A DNA stretch of 18,988 nucleotides from NCBI GenBank assembly GCA_006247105.1, contig VDLU01000019.1:1-18988 (forward strand), written 5' to 3'. Of the stretch, positions 16,600 through 18,988 are shown in pieces. The stretch comes from Giardia muris (taxonomy: Eukaryota > Fornicata > Diplomonadida > Hexamitidae). The position numbers and the translations under genes are program-made. Position 1 is the stretch's first letter. Each line of letters begins with the position of its first letter. A model generated the notes under the pieces. That model was not told the DNA's origin, searched no databases, and saw nothing but the letters and a program-made list of their open reading frames with translations.

Positions 16600-18960
16600 A
16601 GGGCACGTATCCCGTCCAAGGCCCCAACCCCAGTCTCCAAGTCCCCAAAGCCTAAGAGCCCAGCCCAAAGCTCACAAGAGGCCCCAGAGACCCCCAGCAC
16701 AGGAAGAGACCCAAGGTCACAAGCACCTAATCCCCTGAAGCCCAAGCCCCCGAAGACAACAAAGGCCCCCGGCCCCAGGCCCAAAGCCCTCAAGAGACCC
16801 CGAAGAGCTCAGCCCAAAGACCCAAACCTCCAAGACCTCAAGAAGCCCCAAAGACCCCCAAGGTCCGATGCAGGAGGTCCCAAGGCCAAGAGGACCGAGG
16901 ACCCAGCCTTCAAGGCCCAAGAGCTCAAGATGACTCCGGCTCCCGCCCAAAGAGTCCCGAAGGTCCACAACTCCCAAGATCCCCAATGCCCCAATGTAGA
17001 AGGACCCAAGGCCCAAAGCTCCCAAAGACCCACTGCAGGAGGATCCAAGGACCAAGAAGCCCAAACATCCAAGCCCGAAGACCCCGGCCTCCAAGTCCAA
17101 GAGCTCAAGGTCCAAACCTCCAAACCCCCCAGGAGATTCCCAAAACCCTCAAGTCTCCGAAGACAACAAAGAGGCCCCAAGAAGCCCCCAGCACAAGATC
17201 CCAAGAGGTCGAAGAGCTCAAGGCCCAAAGACCCCCGAGGCCAAGATGACTCCAGCTCCCAGACCCAAAGAGTCCCAAGGCCCCCCAAGGCCCACTGCAG
17301 GAGGACCCAAGGCCACAAGCCCTCAGGACCCCGGATTCCGAAGACCCCCCTCAAGCCCCAGTCTCCAAGTCTAAGACCCCCAAACCCCCAAGGTCCAAGA
17401 AGACCTACCCCAAGACCTCGAAGAGCCCAAGAAGCCAAGGCCTCAACCCCGAAGCCTCAAGACCCCCAAGGTCAAAGACCCCCAACCTTCAATACCCCAA
17501 GGCCGCAAGCCCCCCCAAGGTCCCGACCTTCAATACCCCAAGTCCCCCAAGCCCGAGGCCTCATTCCAAACCCTCCAAGTCCCCCTAAGACCCCAGACCC
17601 CAAGCTCCGAGCATCTCAAGCCTCAACCCCGAAGACCCCAAGGTCCAAGCCCCCAGGTCTCCAACCCCGAGGGCCCAAACCCCCAAAGAGGACCCAAAGA
17701 CCTACTGCAGGAGGACCCAAGCCTGAGAAGCCCCCAACACAAGACCCCAAGTCCCAAGGCCTCCCGAGACCCCAGCCTTCAATGCCCCAAGGCCCAAGCC
17801 CAAGGAGCCCGAAGGCCCACAACCCCAAGAGGTCCTAAGACCCCCAACACAAGAGCTCAAGACCCCCTAGGGCCCGCAACCCCCAATGCCCCAGGACCTC
17901 GAAGAGACCCCAAGGACCCCATGCAGAAGGACTCAAGGCCCAAGACCCCAAGGGGACCAAGGACCCAAGAGGCCCAACACAAGAGCCCCCAAACCTCCAA
18001 GGCTCGAGACCCCTAAGAGCTCAAGAGACCTCCAAGACCCTCAAGAGGATCCCGCAACCCCAAGACCCCAGTGCAGGAGGACCCAGACCTCCAAGCCCCC
18101 CCCAAAGACCCCAAATCCCCAAGAGCCAAGCCCAAGAGACCCCCAACTCCAAGGAGCCCAAGGCCCCAGCATTCAATGCCCCAAGCCCGAAGCCCCAAGA
18201 AGCCAAGCTCAAGTCCAAGACCCCCAAACCCCAACGCAAGAGCCCAAGGCCCTAAGGCCCCGAGACCCCAAACCTCCAAGGGGACCGAGGGCCCAAAGAC
18301 CCCTAAGAAGACCCCAAGGCCCTCAAGAAGCCCAAGAGCTCAAAGACCCATGGCCCCAAGACCTTGAAGAGGACCCAAGGCCCAAGTCCAAGGAGCCCAG
18401 CCTTCAATGCCCCAAGGACCCCAAAGCCCAAGACCCCAAGAGCCCCAAGCCCCCATGCCTGAAGGTCCAAGGTCCCGAAGACCCCAAGGCCCTAACACAA
18501 GAGCCCCCCAAGGTCCAAGACCCCTAAGAGACCCCAGACCCAAGGGCCAGCCCAAAGGTCCAAGGGCCCAAAGCCCCCCAAGCCCAAGAGCTTCAAGCCC
18601 CCAGACCCCGAAGACCCCCCTAAGTCCAAGCCCCCAAGCTCACAAGTCCGAAGGCCTCAAGAGACCCCCAACACAAGAGGCTCCAAGGCCCCAAGCCCGA
18701 AGGCCAAAGCCCAAGGCCTCAATGCAGGAAGACCCAAGCCCAAGAGTCCCCGAAGAGTCCAAGAGCCCAAAGCCCCCCAAGGTCCAAGGCTCCAGCCTTC
18801 AATGCCCCAAGACCCCTAAGACCCCTAATCCCCAAGAGCTCAAGGGCCGGCCCCAAGCCCTCGAAGAGTCCAAGACCCCGAAGAGGTCAGCCCAAGCCCC
18901 CCCCAGAGACCCCAAGTCCCAAGCCGAGGGCCCAAGCCTTCAAGGTCCAAGACCCAAGGC
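16600..18960. repeat. T-poor C/A/G low-complexity satellite
   Basis: About 2.4 kb of short words such as CCCAAG, AAGACCCC, CCAAGGCC and AGAGCCC in irregular order; the minus strand reads CTTGGGG and GGGGTCTT. T is scarce on the plus strand (4 of 60 bases at 18301-18360). Longer words recur: (T)GCAGGAGGACCCAAG near 17035, 17297, 17707 and 18073; CCTTCAATGCCCC near 17776, 18401 and 18795; CCCCCAACACAAGA near 17727, 17841 and 18666. It looks like a minisatellite that expanded, mixed and decayed. Long open frames (16930-17838, 17886-18527) follow from the lack of T and are not called genes. Confidence 0.85.
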
Positions 18961-18988
18961 CCAAAAAGGGGTCAAATTTGAGGGGGAA
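18961..18988. other. Change of composition at window end
   Basis: The last bases (CCAAAAAGGGGTCAAATTTG, then AGGGGG) leave the C/A satellite pattern and contain the first ATTT and a plus-strand G run. The piece is too short to identify. It may be the edge of another element or the ragged end of a contig. Confidence 0.3.

Noticed and set aside
16930..18527. Pro/Lys/Gln/Arg-rich open frames of 302 and 213 codons
   Set aside because: A plus strand nearly without T can hardly form TAA, TAG or TGA. No start context or domain is seen, and neighbouring frames are equally open.
16600..18988. Satellite read as telomere repeats (minus strand TTGGGG-like)
   Set aside because: Giardia telomeres are TAGGG repeats, and no run of CCCTA or TAGGG occurs. 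For a chromosome end on the right, the plus strand should be G-rich, but it is C-rich.
1..18988. Linked 5S rRNA or tRNA genes
   Set aside because: No sequence with 5S box A/C spacing or a tRNA cloverleaf was seen in the spacers or the flank.

Overview
The window is a eukaryotic nuclear ribosomal DNA array that runs out into non-ribosomal, repeat-rich DNA. The rRNA genes are very short: SSU about 1.43 kb, 5.8S about 0.13 kb, LSU about 2.7 kb, with ITS1 and ITS2 of only about 40 and 60 bases. That compactness, and the diplomonad-type SSU 5' region, point to Giardia. The SSU is much less GC-rich than that of G. duodenalis. Full-length copy 2 has an SSU of 1429 nt, and adding back copy 1's deletions gives a unit of about 7.67 kb. 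Both agree with what I remember of the published Giardia muris rDNA unit (about 7668 bp, SSU 1429, LSU 2698, spacer 3314 with long direct repeats). My call is G. muris or a very close relative; I could not run a database search.

Layout: 1-325 is the end of an intergenic spacer (IGS) with a promoter-like element and a 5' external spacer. 326-4643 is rRNA operon copy 1 (SSU, ITS1, 5.8S, ITS2, LSU). 4644-7945 is a full IGS. It holds, in order, a G-rich repeat block, a long G/C homopolymer-rich stretch, a pyrimidine tract of TCTCATC/TCTTATCG words, an AT-rich hairpin, two promoter-like elements, a 7-copy array of a composite 72-bp repeat, and a third promoter-like element just upstream of the next SSU. 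7946-12299 is operon copy 2. 12300-14501 is the IGS again, but it stops abruptly at 14501, before the promoters and the 72-bp array. From 14502 to 18988 the sequence is not rDNA. It contains a frame-broken minus-strand coding-like remnant (14550-15816), a block of decayed repeats of roughly 300-370 bp (15798-16560), and about 2.4 kb of T-poor, C/A/G low-complexity satellite made of CCCAAG/AAGACCCC words.

The genes form one functional system. Each operon is most simply read as a single rightward precursor transcript from the element at 178-210 or 7797-7829, about 116 bases upstream of the SSU. The same element is duplicated twice farther up the spacer, like the spacer promoters of animal rDNA; this is inference from sequence repetition. 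No 5S rRNA, tRNA or convincing intact protein gene was found. Copy 1 differs from copy 2 in its rRNA genes only by about 37 small indels, nearly all deletions in short homopolymers, with no substitution that I found. It should therefore be treated as poorly polished sequence, not as a good reference for these genes.
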